Assembly: GCA_023053545.1 (NCBI GenBank)
Contig: JAKZAN010000001.1
Coordinates: 11,486,024-11,550,023 of the forward strand
DNA: 64,000 nt
From: Lepidurus packardi
Taxonomy: Eukaryota > Arthropoda > Branchiopoda > Notostraca > Triopsidae
Reading direction: 5' to 3'
Below, one piece after another: positions 11,245-22,940 of this stretch; position 1 is the stretch's first letter, and every line of letters starts with the position of its first letter. The translations under genes and the position numbers were made by a program. Below the pieces are notes generated by a model. The model was not told the DNA's origin. It was given only the letters and a program-made list of their open reading frames with translations, and made no database searches.

Positions 11245-12992
11245 TGAATTATACAGTGGGTGGGACTTGCAAAAATCCCAATTATAAGGAGCTCCTATAG
11301 AGCCTCAGGCGTTGAGAAACGTTGATCCACTGATCTGCAATTATTTATTTAAAACAAATAAGTTCGGTTTAATTCAAATTGTATCGTGCGTGTTTCTTAA
11401 GCTTTCAGATTCTTCTTTCGTAAGTTCAGATTCTAATTTAATTTTGTAATTGTATCATGTGAAGGCTTTTTCACATTTCAATGAAGGCTTTTTCAGTTTC
11501 GATTTGTATTTTTGCATGTTTGCAGTTTGGGGAATTCTTACTTTTGTAAAGGTAAGGAATATTGTATGTAAAGCAATTTTTGACGTTCGGTAAGGCCTGC
11601 ATAGTGCTGCCTGCATCGGCTGAACTGCGAACTATCCCTCTATTATGGTTTAACTCTTAACACTTTTAACTGCGCAACACACTTGAATAAATACAGTAAA
11701 CATAGATTTAAGAAATAATAGGATGACATACCCGTGTCACAGTCAATGTACACAGGATAATACTTCAAAATAAAGGCTAGACCACTGTTTATTTGATTGC
11801 TGAAGAGGAAGACGCACGTCAGCCTTGCCTGTCAGTCAGGTTTTAAGCTCCGCCTTGCAAGCCGCTACCGTGTGGGGGCGCGCTTGTTACCGCGCAGCTG
11901 CTATGGTTGGGTGGGGGAACGACACACGGGCCTATTGTTTAACCGGCGTTGACCCAGCCACGCAAACCGCATCCGTGCTTCTTTCAAGGGATAGGACCTG
12001 TCCAGCCACTGCCGCACTCTCACCGGCACGAGCTCAGTGTGCTTCGCGCCACCGTCCAGTCAACATGTCTGTCCGTAAAGTGTTTCTCCTGCAGTGATTC
12101 CGTTGTTGAACTGTTACACGTGTGTTGTTGATTAATCCCAACTCTTTTCACTACCAACGTTCCCAACGTGTTTTCGCCCATTACAAAAGAAGTAAATACA
12201 CCAAATCACGTGCAAATGATTGAAATTTCCAGTTTTCTACGTTGGAAAAAATTCCTGGCGTCGTTTTGTAGTTCTTTAGAAACAAAAATCCATGCCCAAA
12301 AGTTACTGGGTGTGAACGTGAGTGGCATGGAGTCATATATTCAGGTGACAGGTTGCAAAGCAAGCTCTTGACCTTAAAGCTCTCTGAAAAAGCAAAAACA
12401 ATTTGGGTCTCCGTTAACTGGAGAGGAAGAAGAGATAATTTTCTTCCCTTTTTGCGTCATTTTCGCTATTTAACACAAGCCATCTCTATAAATGTGACAG
12501 ATTCGTAACCAAATGGTTTTCAGTGTGACTCAGCGTATCTAAATGATTTATGGTGCCCGGTTTTCCAAGTGCTCAAGCTCGTGACGTAATTGCGAGGCAC
12601 CCCCAAAAAATTGTCAAAATTTATATTTCCAAACCGAACGAAATCCTCTAAAACGCATATGAACACTTAAAAAAAAGTGTTTTTTTGGCAAAAGATTATT
12701 AAAAAGTAAGGGATCCGGAATAGGCTGTAAAAGTGCGTGCATTTGGTAAGTGGATTATTCCTTGCCAAAAACACCTAAAAAAGAAGAAAATAAAGGAACA
12801 TGTGTCCACGTGTGTTGTTTGTTTATGAATGTGGCTTTTGTTGTGAAGGCTCGTGCCCAGTCTCTCGGCACTTTGATTAACATACGGATTAAAAACAAGC
12901 TGGGGCCGACTTGGGATAAGAAGAAGACGAAGAAGCAGGAGAGCCGCAGACACCCTACCGGTGTTAAAAAACAGGAGCATTTGGTGGCCATC
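11245..12992. promoter_or_regulatory. Divergent intergenic interval between zinc-finger gene and tsh
   Basis: The two genes run away from each other, so this 1.75-kb stretch must hold the 5' UTR and promoter of both unless upstream exons lie elsewhere. A GC-rich block at about 11815-12100 stands out from the AT-rich surroundings. It contains arthropod-type initiator matches (TCAGTC near 11833, TCAGTG near 12032). The part nearest tsh (12750-12992) is open in the tsh frame but is read as 5' UTR because the family start MPRRKQ is at 12993. Transcription starts were not determined. Confidence 0.5.
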
Positions 12993-13032
12993 ATGCCCAG
13001 GCGGAAGCAGGATTGTCCTAAACGGATGAAAT
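12993..13032 (+). CDS. tsh: teashirt/tiptop zinc-finger protein, coding exon 1
   Basis: Only 13 codons plus one base: MPRRKQDCPKRMK, then donor T|GTAAGC. MPRRKQ is the conserved N-terminus of Teashirt/TSHZ proteins (SALL proteins share the related form MSRRKQ) and serves as a co-repressor-recruiting motif in that superfamily. The start is chosen on this motif although the frame stays open upstream to 12750. The single base T left at the donor joins the GG opening of the exon at 51375 to make TGG (Trp14), so phases agree across a 38.3-kb intron. In known tsh genes too, a tiny first coding exon carries this motif. The exon is too short for routine gene finding and would easily be missed. Confidence 0.85.
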
Positions 13033-15655
13033 GTAAGCTTGAACCCTTTTTTTCTTCTTTTTTTTTGTTCCAGTTCCTTCAACAAGACGTTTGAAATGAA
13101 AATATGAGGGCATTTTGTGGGGTAAAAGGAATTTTTTTTACTTGGAATTGAGCCTGAATCTGCTGTTTGAGCTTAATGAGCTAGCTCGTCAGAGGAATGG
13201 GGAACTAATTCAAGAGTGGTATGAGTTAAAGAGAGTTAAATGGAGTTTAGGAGTACAAAATTGTTTGATCAAGTGAAGAAATTGAAGTATTGAAGCAAAT
13301 TTCTATTAAAGAGAGTAGATTCTACAAAAAAACAGATTCTAAAAAAGAGATTTAGTTAAAATGCTGGAGAATAGGTTACTTTTGAATCGGCCAGGTGTCT
13401 AAAGGGTTATACAATTTTCTTTTACCTCCCAAAGCGGGTTGGAATGAAAATAGGAGGATTTTTTCTGTGTTTAAAGGGAATTCTTTTATTTGGAATTGAG
13501 TCTGAATCTTTCAGTTTAAGGGAAAACTGAAAATCGTGAAAAAGTGAAGGGAATGGGGACAAAGGCATTGAGATTAGGAGGCCGGAAGAATACTTATTCA
13601 AAGGGAAATAATAATAATAATAAAAAACTATTAAGAGCAAAAGATGGGAGTCAATGAGTGACAAGTTGAATGACGGGATATACACGCGGGCGTCAAAGAC
13701 GTCGGAGGAAGTTGCCACCATGCTTTTTCCCTTTTCTTTTCTTTTGTCGTGGAGAAAAAAGGAGGCGGGAAGGACTAGAAGAGGTTATTTGTCCTACATG
13801 CTTAATAGGTTTAGATCAGATCATCAGAAATTGGAGCTCGTTTCTATCCTAACCAAAAGGTTTTAACCATATTTCGTCCATTTCGTATGCTGTTCGAATT
13901 CAAATGACAATTAAGAGAATTATTTGCACTTTTTATCTCATTTTCCTTATTTTTTTAAATTTAAACTTCTCTTCAATAAAAACCAACTGCCTTTTCCCTT
14001 AGTACGGACGTAGGCTTAGGTTAGTTAGATCTCGTAATTAAGTTCTTTTAATTTTTGTGAAAAAGGGGGGGGTGAGGCTTAGAGGACTAGGTTGAATTGG
14101 AAACTGGCAATTTTGTATGAAAAATGATGTATAAAAAAAGAGAACAAACTAGATTTTATTGGGGGGGGGTATCAATAAGAAGAATGTTTTATTAGGAATG
14201 AGAAGTCAAAAGGGAGTAAAGGGGAAAAAGAGGACTAATGAGGGTTTCGGGGGAGAGGGAAACGATCTTGTTGTTCTGAACCCCCACACCCCCTAACAAA
14301 AGTGATAATGTGTTTGCATCGGAGCTCGATGTTGCCCTTGTGCGAACCATATATGACAAGAGTCCGGTTGGCTATGTATCATTCTCCTTTGCAACCATTA
14401 CTTTTTGTTTTTTTCTTTCTTTTTTGGCCCTGGCTTTTTGGTAATGATCCACACGATCCACAGATCTTACGTAGTAGAGACCATACCACCGCCTGGATCC
14501 GGTTGTTTTTATGCGTTTGTGTGTGCGCCCCTTTTGCCCATCAGTCCGTCCCAACCACCCATCTCTTCCCTGTTAAAAGAATGTCGAAAGGTGTGTTAAT
14601 CCAAACTGCCGAAAAGGGGGTAAAACCCCACTCCAACAATGAAATTCAACTATGAAATTCACAAAGTCTTTTTCTCCATGTAATCTATAAAAGATAATCG
14701 AAAAATCGGGAAAAACCTCCCTTCAACAATGAAATTCTACCGTGACATTATTTTTTTTTTTAAACTTATTTTTTCATTTTTGTGTCATCCAATTTATCAA
14801 CGGTACATCCAAAGTCGTTTAAGTACTTCCAAAGTACATTTAAGTACATGCAAAGTAGATCAAAAGTATTCTTCTTTGTTTTTGAATTTGCTCCCTTAAA
14901 GTAGCTCTCTTTACACTGTCTCTTTAAGAAAATATCTGTATTACGAAACATTAATTCTTCATTAAGAAAGGAATGCAAAAAACAAAAGGAAGAAGAGGAG
15001 GGGAAATGTGTGATGTCGAATCCGAGCTAGAAAAAGAAACACAATTGCAGACGGGCCGTGTGTAAAAGTGTGTGTGTGTGGAAAGGGGGTCTGGAGAAAT
15101 GGAGCAAAAATAGTAAAAGCAAAAGGGAACAAAAAAAAGTCGTCCATCTTAGTCATGATCCTTCATTTTTGCTCCACCAGTTAACTCTTTTGTTGTCCAC
15201 CGCGATTGTAGGGTTTAAGGAGATTTGGTGAATTCTTTTGTTTTTCTAACTTGAAAGTAAAGTAAAAAGCTCTCTCATTAGACGTCGAAATGCGAACGTT
15301 GTTGGGGAGGAGCAATAAACACATATAAAAGTTTGTAAGTTGCTAGGATGGAGGGGGACTTAATGGCGGGGGCTGTAAAAAGTATGTAAATAGGGGTGGG
15401 GTGGGGTGGTCAAACTTGGGTCCAAAACGAAAACCTCCACAAGTGAAAATTTTTCTGGCCGACGTGTGTTAAATGCTTCCTTTTTGCGAAAAGTTTGGGT
15501 TTTCCTTTTGAGTGCCTCCACCCCATCCATCCATCCATCAAGAAGCCTTCATCAGAAAGATCATAAATTAACCAACGATGGCGGGAAGCAATTTATAGGT
15601 ATTTTCAGAAAGGTTTTTCCTTTCTGAAGTCTGCATTGTGTACTGTACGACGAGT
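13033..15655 (+). other. tsh intron 1, proximal part
   Basis: The start of the 38.3-kb first intron (13033-51374). AT-rich, with a (TAA)n run near 13608-13625 and G runs near 14047 and 14161. CAACAATGAAATT words lie at about 14634 and 14723. Weakly similar blocks near 13115-13160 and 13420-13510 (both run from a T-rich tract into TTGGAATTGAG and 'CTGAATCT') suggest an old local duplication. No gene seen. Confidence 0.5.
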
Positions 15656-15660
15656 ATGGG

Positions 15661-16062
15661 GAGTGAGTGACCTTCACCAGGCCGGGACTTGTCGCGTTCG
15701 TCCGGCCTGAGTGATATCGCTATTACTCGGCTGGGGAAGCGGCTTTTATATGCTACGCCGGAGCAACGCTAAGAGACCCGGGCAGGTGCCACTCGCTGCA
15801 CTCGTGGGTACCAAATGTTTCACTGTTGAGTGCACTGTTCAAAGCAACCCGGAGTAACGCTACAAGTACGCCCTGGCCCCTGCCTTGTCGGGCGAATAGG
15901 AGTGTCAGTCACCCCAATAGGCCGGGACTTGTCGCGTTCCTCCAGCTTGGAAATTGGTCGAGTCAGGATAGTTCTTGTTTTCATTCGTTTTTGTCCCTTG
16001 CAAGACTGTGAGTCGGTTGCGTGGTGAAGTAGGCCGGAGTAGTGCTACAAGTCCGGCCTAGA
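15661..16062. repeat. Cluster of GCCGGA-core palindromic repeats
   Basis: Five copies of a core of about 28 bp lie at 15681, 15757, 15847, 15921 and 16032, in both orientations. Two identical 20-base blocks (GGCCGGGACTTGTCGCGTTC) sit exactly 240 bp apart at 15680 and 15920, so the segment is itself a tandem duplication. The copy at 16032-16059 has perfect inverted ends (AGGCCGGA...TCCGGCCT). GC-rich against an AT-rich intron. Non-coding. Confidence 0.65.
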
Positions 16063-16079
16063 GGACTTGAAACCCCGGG

Positions 16080-19000
16080 TAAAAAAATTCAAGACTCGGA
16101 AGCGAGTTTTTTGGGGGACATTTTGGAAGGGTGTAAAAAATGGGAAAGAGGTATACATTTCCAACCCGACCACGTGGACGTCTTAACGGCACAAGGTTTT
16201 TAGGGATCATCTAAGGTCAATAGTCGCTGGCTTTTAAGGATGCCGAAAACAGGGACGGGTGGGGGGGGGGGGGGGGGGGACCAAAAACGATGCCGACCTG
16301 ACTCCGCCCCCCTCCTTTTGCAAATATCCCGCCAACCCAAGTTTCTTTTCTAGCTCACCGCCTCAAATTGGAGGGGAGGGTTCTTGGCTATCGTTAATCT
16401 GTTTTGGCAATTCAAAGCATACAAATTAGAGAGTAAGAGAAAAACTTTTAAAAATAAAGAATGGAGTTTTTTCTTAAGTTATGCTCTTAAGGCTCTTAAG
16501 TTATGCCAAAAAGGTTGCAGACAGTTGCAAAGACGAACTTAAAAAAGAAAGGCTTCTTTTTTTCTTTTTCTTTGGGAGGGAAGCGAGAGATTAGCTATAT
16601 AACGAGTGATTTAGAGAGAGTAAGTTGGCGAAAGAAGGGAACCGCGTGTGTGTGTATATATGTGTGCCTTGCCTGTGTTGGGAAAGCGGGAGGCACTTGA
16701 AGCACATATGTCAAGTCCCCGTGTCGGATGGATCTGGACATTCCACTTCGGTTATGGCGCGGGAGTAGTGTGACTAAAAACGAGTTTTTCTTTTTTTTTT
16801 TGGTAGAAGACAGGTTTTACTCACTAGTTTGACGAAACACGTTTGAAGAAGAAATGAAGAAAGCGACGTAATATTTTTAATTTAAGAAATTAGCTTTTTT
16901 ATGATTTTTTTTCAATTATTTTAAGTACTGGGAAATTTTACTTACACGTATGGCAAAACTCGTTTTAATAAGTAGTATTTTTAATTGCTAGATATGTACA
17001 GGACGGTTAAACATCTAAGTTCAGAGAAATTTGTAAAAAAAAAAAAAAAAAAAACTAAATAAAAATTAAAGAGTTTTTGTAAAGAAAATGGAAAAATGAC
17101 ATCAGATAAGGTGATAAGATAAAGGGTTCCGACGCCTAATTATGCACCCAATTGAACCCCAATACATTAGTTAGCTGTCAGGGAAAAGGTAACTGAACAT
17201 TCCTGCCAGTGCAAAAAGAAAGAAAGAGAAAAATGAAAGATAAATAACACACACACACATCAATCAATTGTAATTTGGGAACTTGCATTAAAAATGCCCT
17301 TAAGTTAACTTTGAAGTCTATTCATTTAAACAAGAAATTGAGTAACAGTGCAATTAGTGATGATAACAAAGTTTCTTAAATTCACCAAAAAATCGAAAAC
17401 AAAATCTTTAAAAAATCAAGAAAAAATCGTCAAGTGATTGTAAAATAATAATTAACAATGTCGAACTTTTGGTAATTGATGTTAAGAACCACAGTATTTT
17501 AACAAAAATTTTTAACAATTTTGAAATATTTAAAAGTAAAAAATAAAAAGATTTGAGTAAAGCTATATAATGGATGTTTGGGCGAGTTTGGAGCTGTAGG
17601 AAACGTCAAAGGGGAAAGTAGAGCCTCACACAGGATGCTGCGCCAATCAATCTGTCGAGGAGACCATGTGCCTGTCTGTCGCAGATCCATCCTTTTTTTT
17701 CTTTACTTTCTTCTTTTAGGGAAATGGTTAAAAGACCTAAAGATGATGATTTTTTTTAAGGCGGTCAAGTCTTGCTTAAATCTCTATCGTAAGACGAGCG
17801 CTTCAAGGGAGTGATGCATGGCCACCGAGTGACGGCAAGCAGTGCCACATTTTTTTTTAAGAGGCACCACGGATGTTCTGGCAAGTGAACCCATAAATAG
17901 CTAAAGTCCGTCGTTCATAAGTTGTCTTTCTGTTTTATACATGGGTGCTTTTGTCTAAGATGTGTTTCTAAGAAGTGGGTCTTTTGTTCCATATCTTTTT
18001 AGCATTCGGAAGTACTGGATATAAGTTTATGTTTATTATTTTGTTTAATTCCTGAAGGAAAAGTCAAAAGAAAAAAGCCATAAAAATAGCAGAAGGGGAG
18101 GTTACTTGCATGCTTTGCACGCGCTGCACAGAATAGAGAAAGGGATATCCATGCTTTTGTCCCGGTGCCAATAATTGCGGGGTTTTGCGAGCGAAAAGTG
18201 ACACGGACCAGACATAGTGGCATAAGATGGACACTTTGGAGCTGTCACCGTCACCTGCCACCCTTTTTCTCTCGGCGACACGTCAGCTCTTTCTGCGCTT
18301 TTAGAAACACTGGCCACCGCACCGCGAAAGGTATATATGGACCCACCATCTTACATCCATACACACATAAAAAAAAAAAACTACACAAATTGAATGAAAA
18401 GGATTTGGGACTGTTTGGGGATTCATTGCATTTTTTTACTTTGCACTTTGCTTACGTGCTTGTTGGGAAAGAGCCAGGAAGTTTATAGAAAAATGTCGAA
18501 CGATGAAAGCAAACATTTTAGTAAGAGCTAGGACACTTGTTCCATTTTTAAAATTTTCTGAAAATTTATTTGTAATTTTTCATTTTATTTGCAGCTTATT
18601 TGTCATTTTCTACAAAAAAACAAAATCTTTATTTTGAGTTTTGGCAGAAGAAATGTGGATCTTTTTGGCTAATTTGGTTTTGTACGATCTTTGTAAGCTT
18701 CCCGAGTTCAACCCTTTTAAATTCAACCTTCATTTTTTATTATTTTTTTTTTTACAAATTTCAAAAGAAATTATTAAGAAAACGTTGAAATTAGATGTTA
18801 TTATCGATAATTGGACCAAAAAAGTCAATTTGCGAGCAGTAGAATCGATTGGATATTGTAAAACACGCCGTTGTCAGGCCAACAGTCGGTGTAAGTTTCA
18901 AAACCTTAACTATATAGTTTTCGAAGAAGAGGGGGTGTTAGTTTCGAAATTGACATTGGTGGAATAAGGCATGCAAAGCGCAATGTGCGAGCGGGGGGTA

Positions 19001-19640
19001 GCGGCATTAGAAGGGAAACAAAGAGGTTAATGAGTTTCCACAAGTCGATTTGGTTTCTGGAAAGTTTTTGGGAGAGGGGGGAGGGGTGTCGCCAATATCT
19101 CGTGGTCGTCCATGAATGAGAATGAATAGAATAAATCAGTAAAGACGGGCTCCTTCGATCAAGTTTGTGGGGTTTTTGGATTTTTGGCAGGCACAGAGAA
19201 GACGATAAGACGAAGGAGAAGTTGAAGAAAGAGCCAGAGAGAGAAAGAAACACTTTTGATGTCTGTTGTGCAAGTTCGTATCGTATCCCTGGCATTGGGG
19301 AAAAGCTTCACATTCACAGCTGAAAAATCTTCTTGTCCCAGGCAATAAGACCCATCTGGTGGCTATACATCAATCACAATTACCCTTCTGTCTGCCACTT
19401 GAGTTATAGGTTTGTTATAGAGTTGAGTGTACAAACTGGATATAGCTTTTCGGTGTACACTTGCAAGCCCAAAGAGAGAAGACGAGGCTTCTGTTTCTCA
19501 AACTCGAAATTTCCTTCTCGACTGTGTCTTTTTTCTGTTTTGCTCTCTTTCTTTTGGGGAGAAATCGTCAAGAGGATGAGCATTGGTCAGGCAACTTTTT
19601 AGGGGACACTAAACTAAACCCAGGTTTGGAATATTGTCAC
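16080..19640 (+). other. tsh intron 1, no gene seen
   Basis: AT-rich intron DNA. Holds a 19-base G run (16261-16279), a 20-base A run (17035-17054), a short (AC)n tract near 17248 and T-rich tracts. Short open frames, such as one at 18641-18967, have no recognisable domain. Confidence 0.5.
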
Positions 19641-19726
19641 CCGGCAAAAACCTTTCACCCGCTCCGTTCTGAAGGATATGAGTTTACCGATGATGGACAG
19701 TTGTGTTTGAACCGGACTCGTGGCAT

Positions 19727-20030
19727 GGCTCCGGCTTGCTTCTGTACACTTGCCTATAGGGCACCCGTTCCTTCGAATCTTCATCGTTGGCCACTACGGT
19801 ACCGTCTCCCGGCAAGCTCGATTACAGGCGATCAGTCCCGTCAGCGAACGTTTTGGCTTAACGACAAGGCGCGCAGCATTGCTCGGGCTTGCCTCTATGC
19901 TTGCCTCTATACGGCACCCGTTCCTTCGAATCTTCATCGTTGGCGACCACCGTAGCGCCCCGCGGCAAGCCGGAGTAAAGATGACAAGTCTCGTCAGCGA
20001 ACGTTTTGGTTTAGGACAAGGATTTTTAAG
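19727..20030. repeat. Two tandem units of about 153 bp
   Basis: The block CACCCGTTCCTTCGAATCTT occurs at 19762 and again 153 bp later. Each unit then runs through a degenerate GCCGGA-core element (clearest at 19967-19993) into GTCAGCGAACGTTTTGG. The GC-rich units are diverged by substitutions. They are open on the plus strand (a frame of 164 codons), but this follows from the repeat and not from a gene. Confidence 0.65.
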
Positions 20031-20039
20031 GACTCCTTA

Positions 20040-20700
20040 ATAAAACTTGATTAGAAAGAGTCTTACAAACAAGGTTGCCGGTTAAAAGCTACAAGACATG
20101 GTCTATCACGCTTGATGTCAGAATTATTTAACTTTCTTTTTTTAAGCTGGTCGAATGTATAGGAAAGGGGTCTATGCGTCTCGAAAGGGCGGGGCATTGG
20201 GTGTTCAACCCAAAACCTCGCGTGTGAAACTGTTGTAAAGGAATGTTTGGTGCGTTGGTTAGAAGCAATACAATGCGCAAAGTCCTTGACGGCTTCGGTA
20301 GTCAAGTGAGCGCGAAAGATTAAAAAAAGGAAAAAAAAACGATAAGAATTACGCGTGTGTTATATCTATATCGTTACTCCCCTATTACAGGTAATAAACC
20401 GATGTCACAATACGTTTTTTAAGCTTCTTTTTTAATTGACAGGATATGACTGACGTCAGGCGGAGGGGTTGATTTCCTTTTAATTTATCATTCGCTCGCT
20501 ACGCTATCTATTAAGCCTGGTTTTAATATTGGGAATTTTCTTGTCATTTTTTAAGTCATTTCCGACTTACCTGAATTAAAAAATGCTATTTTAAATTTAT
20601 TTGCTTTTTAAAAGTTCCCGCTCGTTTTGACTTTAACCCATTGCTTGATTAGTGATCGGATTGGTTAGCGTTCCTCCCAGGCTTGCCGTCAACCAATAGT
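20040..20700 (+). other. tsh intron 1, no gene seen
   Basis: AT-rich intron with one TGACGTCA palindrome at 20451-20458. No gene or clear repeat otherwise. Confidence 0.4.
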
Positions 20701-20730
20701 GAATTTTCCACAACAGTGAATTCCATAGAG

Positions 20731-20925
20731 GGAGAAGCCGCGGGGTCGTACAGGCTGACCAAGCCGGAGTAAAGCTCCCGAGTCCGGGGCTAGGCGTCCC
20801 GGGCAAGGCGGTCACCGGATCATGGGTTGGGAGAAGCCGCGGGGTCATAGGGGCTGACCAAGCCGAAGTAAAGCTCCCAAATCCCGGGCAAGGCGGTCAC
20901 CGAAGCATGGGGTGGGGGTTAGCGG
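20731..20925. repeat. Two tandem units of about 99 bp carrying the GCCGGA core
   Basis: GAGAAGCCGCGGGGTC recurs 99 bp apart (20732 and 20831). Each is followed by CTGACCAAGCCG(G/A)AGTAA, the core element, and then GGGCAAGGCGGTCACCG. GC-rich and non-coding. This is another local amplification of the same core family seen at 15661-16062 and 61961-62820. Confidence 0.65.
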
Positions 20926-21265
20926 CCAATCTCCCTGCAAATGACTGATGCGATGGGAGCACTGAAGGATCCGGCATTTTTGTCTTTTTTGTTACGGTTT
21001 GTTTCTAGTTGATCGTGAACCCACCAGGGGAATGAGAGTGACGGTGATTGGCGTCGAATGTTGTCACGGAATGCGTTGCTGTCCGACCTGGTTTTCCTTC
21101 GTGATGGATCGTCTGTCACATGACACAAGGGAAAAGTGTACCGCGTTTTGCATAAAGCTTGTATACACCCCAAAAGGGAGACCCCAAGTTGCCAGTCATG
21201 GCACGAGCATTAAACTCCCCAGCCAAACATAACAAGAAACTGGGAGGATTTCAGGACTCCCCCCC

Positions 21266-22940
21266 CCCCCGTCCTTTAGTATACCTTACTGGACTGACTA
21301 GTCCAAATTTGAGGACTGTGTTTCAAACCAACCCCAACACTGAAAATTTCGCAACAGTGAAATAGTCGCCGAACCAGAGTGACTGGTGACGTCATTTACG
21401 TCTGTCCCAAAACTCAACTCACAAAGAAATGGAGGCAGCCCAATTAGCAAAAATTTTCTATTCCACACGCCTAAAAAATCCGAAAAATAAAATCGTGTCC
21501 CCCACAACTAAGGGTAAGGTCGAAGAAAACATAATAAGAAAAATTTAAATTAGGAAAAAAACCCCGAAAAAAAAAAGAATCCGAAAGAAAATCAAGACTT
21601 CCCCCTTTCCTTTAATATACCTTACTAGACTGATTGGTCCAAGTTTGGGACTTGCGTTTCAAACCAACGCAACACTGAACATTTTGCAACAGTCAAATAC
21701 TCGCCGAACACAGTCACGGTGACGTCACTTATGTCTGTTCCCAAACTCAACTCGTACAGAGAAGTGTAAGGTAGAGGTCTACATTGTATACATACTTTTA
21801 GATCAGACTTGGTCACGCCAGGTTGTTGACAGGTTTCTCGTTTTCAGTCACTTGCACAGAATGTTAAAATCCCCCTTGTCCCGTGCGTAGGCTTGCATAA
21901 TGGGGCATGTGTTGTCCGCTGAGGGCTTGGGTGCCAAAACGGTGTCGGTGTCGAAGGAATCCGGTGCTTTTTTATTTATTTTTTGGGAGTCTTGTGAGCT
22001 CGTTTGAGAGAGCAAAGCTATTGAGTGTATCAAGTTTGGCCCATTAGTTAAAATGTTGGAACAATAGAGACGTGCGAGGTGAGAGGAGGTGGAAAGGGGG
22101 AAAAGAGGGGAGTCTTGGATTTGGCATACGGTTTAATGTGGAGTCGTTATCTGTTGTGTGTCACGGTGTAGACATAACAATGCTAATGTATGGCATCTTT
22201 AGCATAGGAAACATGTTTAAGGAGAAGCTTTCCCAAAAGACAATGAGTTATAGACACGTCCAGCGAGAGGGAGGGAGGGAGAGAGGCGGCGAACTTGAGG
22301 AAGCGACTACTTGGGATACTTGGGAGAATGATCTCATTTGAATAAAGGTCAAAGAAGTCGGAGAGTTTATGAGTGACAAGGTCAGTAGGTTTGCCAATGT
22401 CAAAGCAGTATACGTAATTGACACATGTCTTGATTTACGATTCCCACATGTGAGGAGGTGAAATCACGGCGACATACAACTTTAAGCCACGACTTCTTCC
22501 TCCTTCCCTCCCTCTCCCTTTTTGGCTTTCAAAATCCCTTTTACTTTTAAAATTTCTCCAATAAATTTAGGAAAAAATATAGTTTTCTCACAAAGTGAAA
22601 AAATGAAAAGGAAATCATAGGAAACTTAATGAAAAAAAAGTAAAAATAAGATGGCGCCAGTGACAAATTGGTACAAATTGGGCTATTTTCATAAACATCA
22701 TTTCGAGAAAATTTTCTATTCCACCCCCACCCTCCCCCCCTAAAATATACGAAAAATAAAAACGTGTCTCCCACAACTAAGTGTAAGGTAGAAGAAAAAA
22801 TAATAAGAAAAATGTAAAAAGAAAAAATCAACACTTCCCCCTTCCTTTAATGTACCTTACTAGACTGACTAGTCCAAGTTTAGGGACTGCTTTTTCAAAC
22901 CAACGCAACACTGAAAATTTCCCAACAGTGAAAAAAACGT
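21266..22940. repeat. Repeated A/B segments
   Basis: Segment A (TTACTAGACTGA..., then TTTCAAACCAACGCAACACTGA and CAACAGTGAAA) occurs at about 21280-21440, 21610-21770 and 22850-22940. The first two copies carry a TGACGTCA palindrome (21387 and 21720). Segment B (AAAATTTTCTATTCCAC..., CGAAAAATAAAA, GTGTC, CCCACAACTAAG) occurs at about 21449-21545 and 22712-22815, each time just before an A. So an AT-rich composite B-A unit has been duplicated at least twice within 1.7 kb. Between the copies (about 21780-22700) nothing else was recognised. Confidence 0.65.

Noticed and set aside
12750-12992. In-frame N-terminal extension of Tsh upstream of MPRRKQ
   Set aside because: The frame is open, but the family start is MPRRKQ and the upstream residues are unlike any Tsh.
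19461-20040. 164- and 106-codon overlapping plus-strand frames as genes
   Set aside because: They are made by the GC-rich 153-bp tandem units, and the repeated peptide (PVPSNLHRW) follows the DNA repeat.
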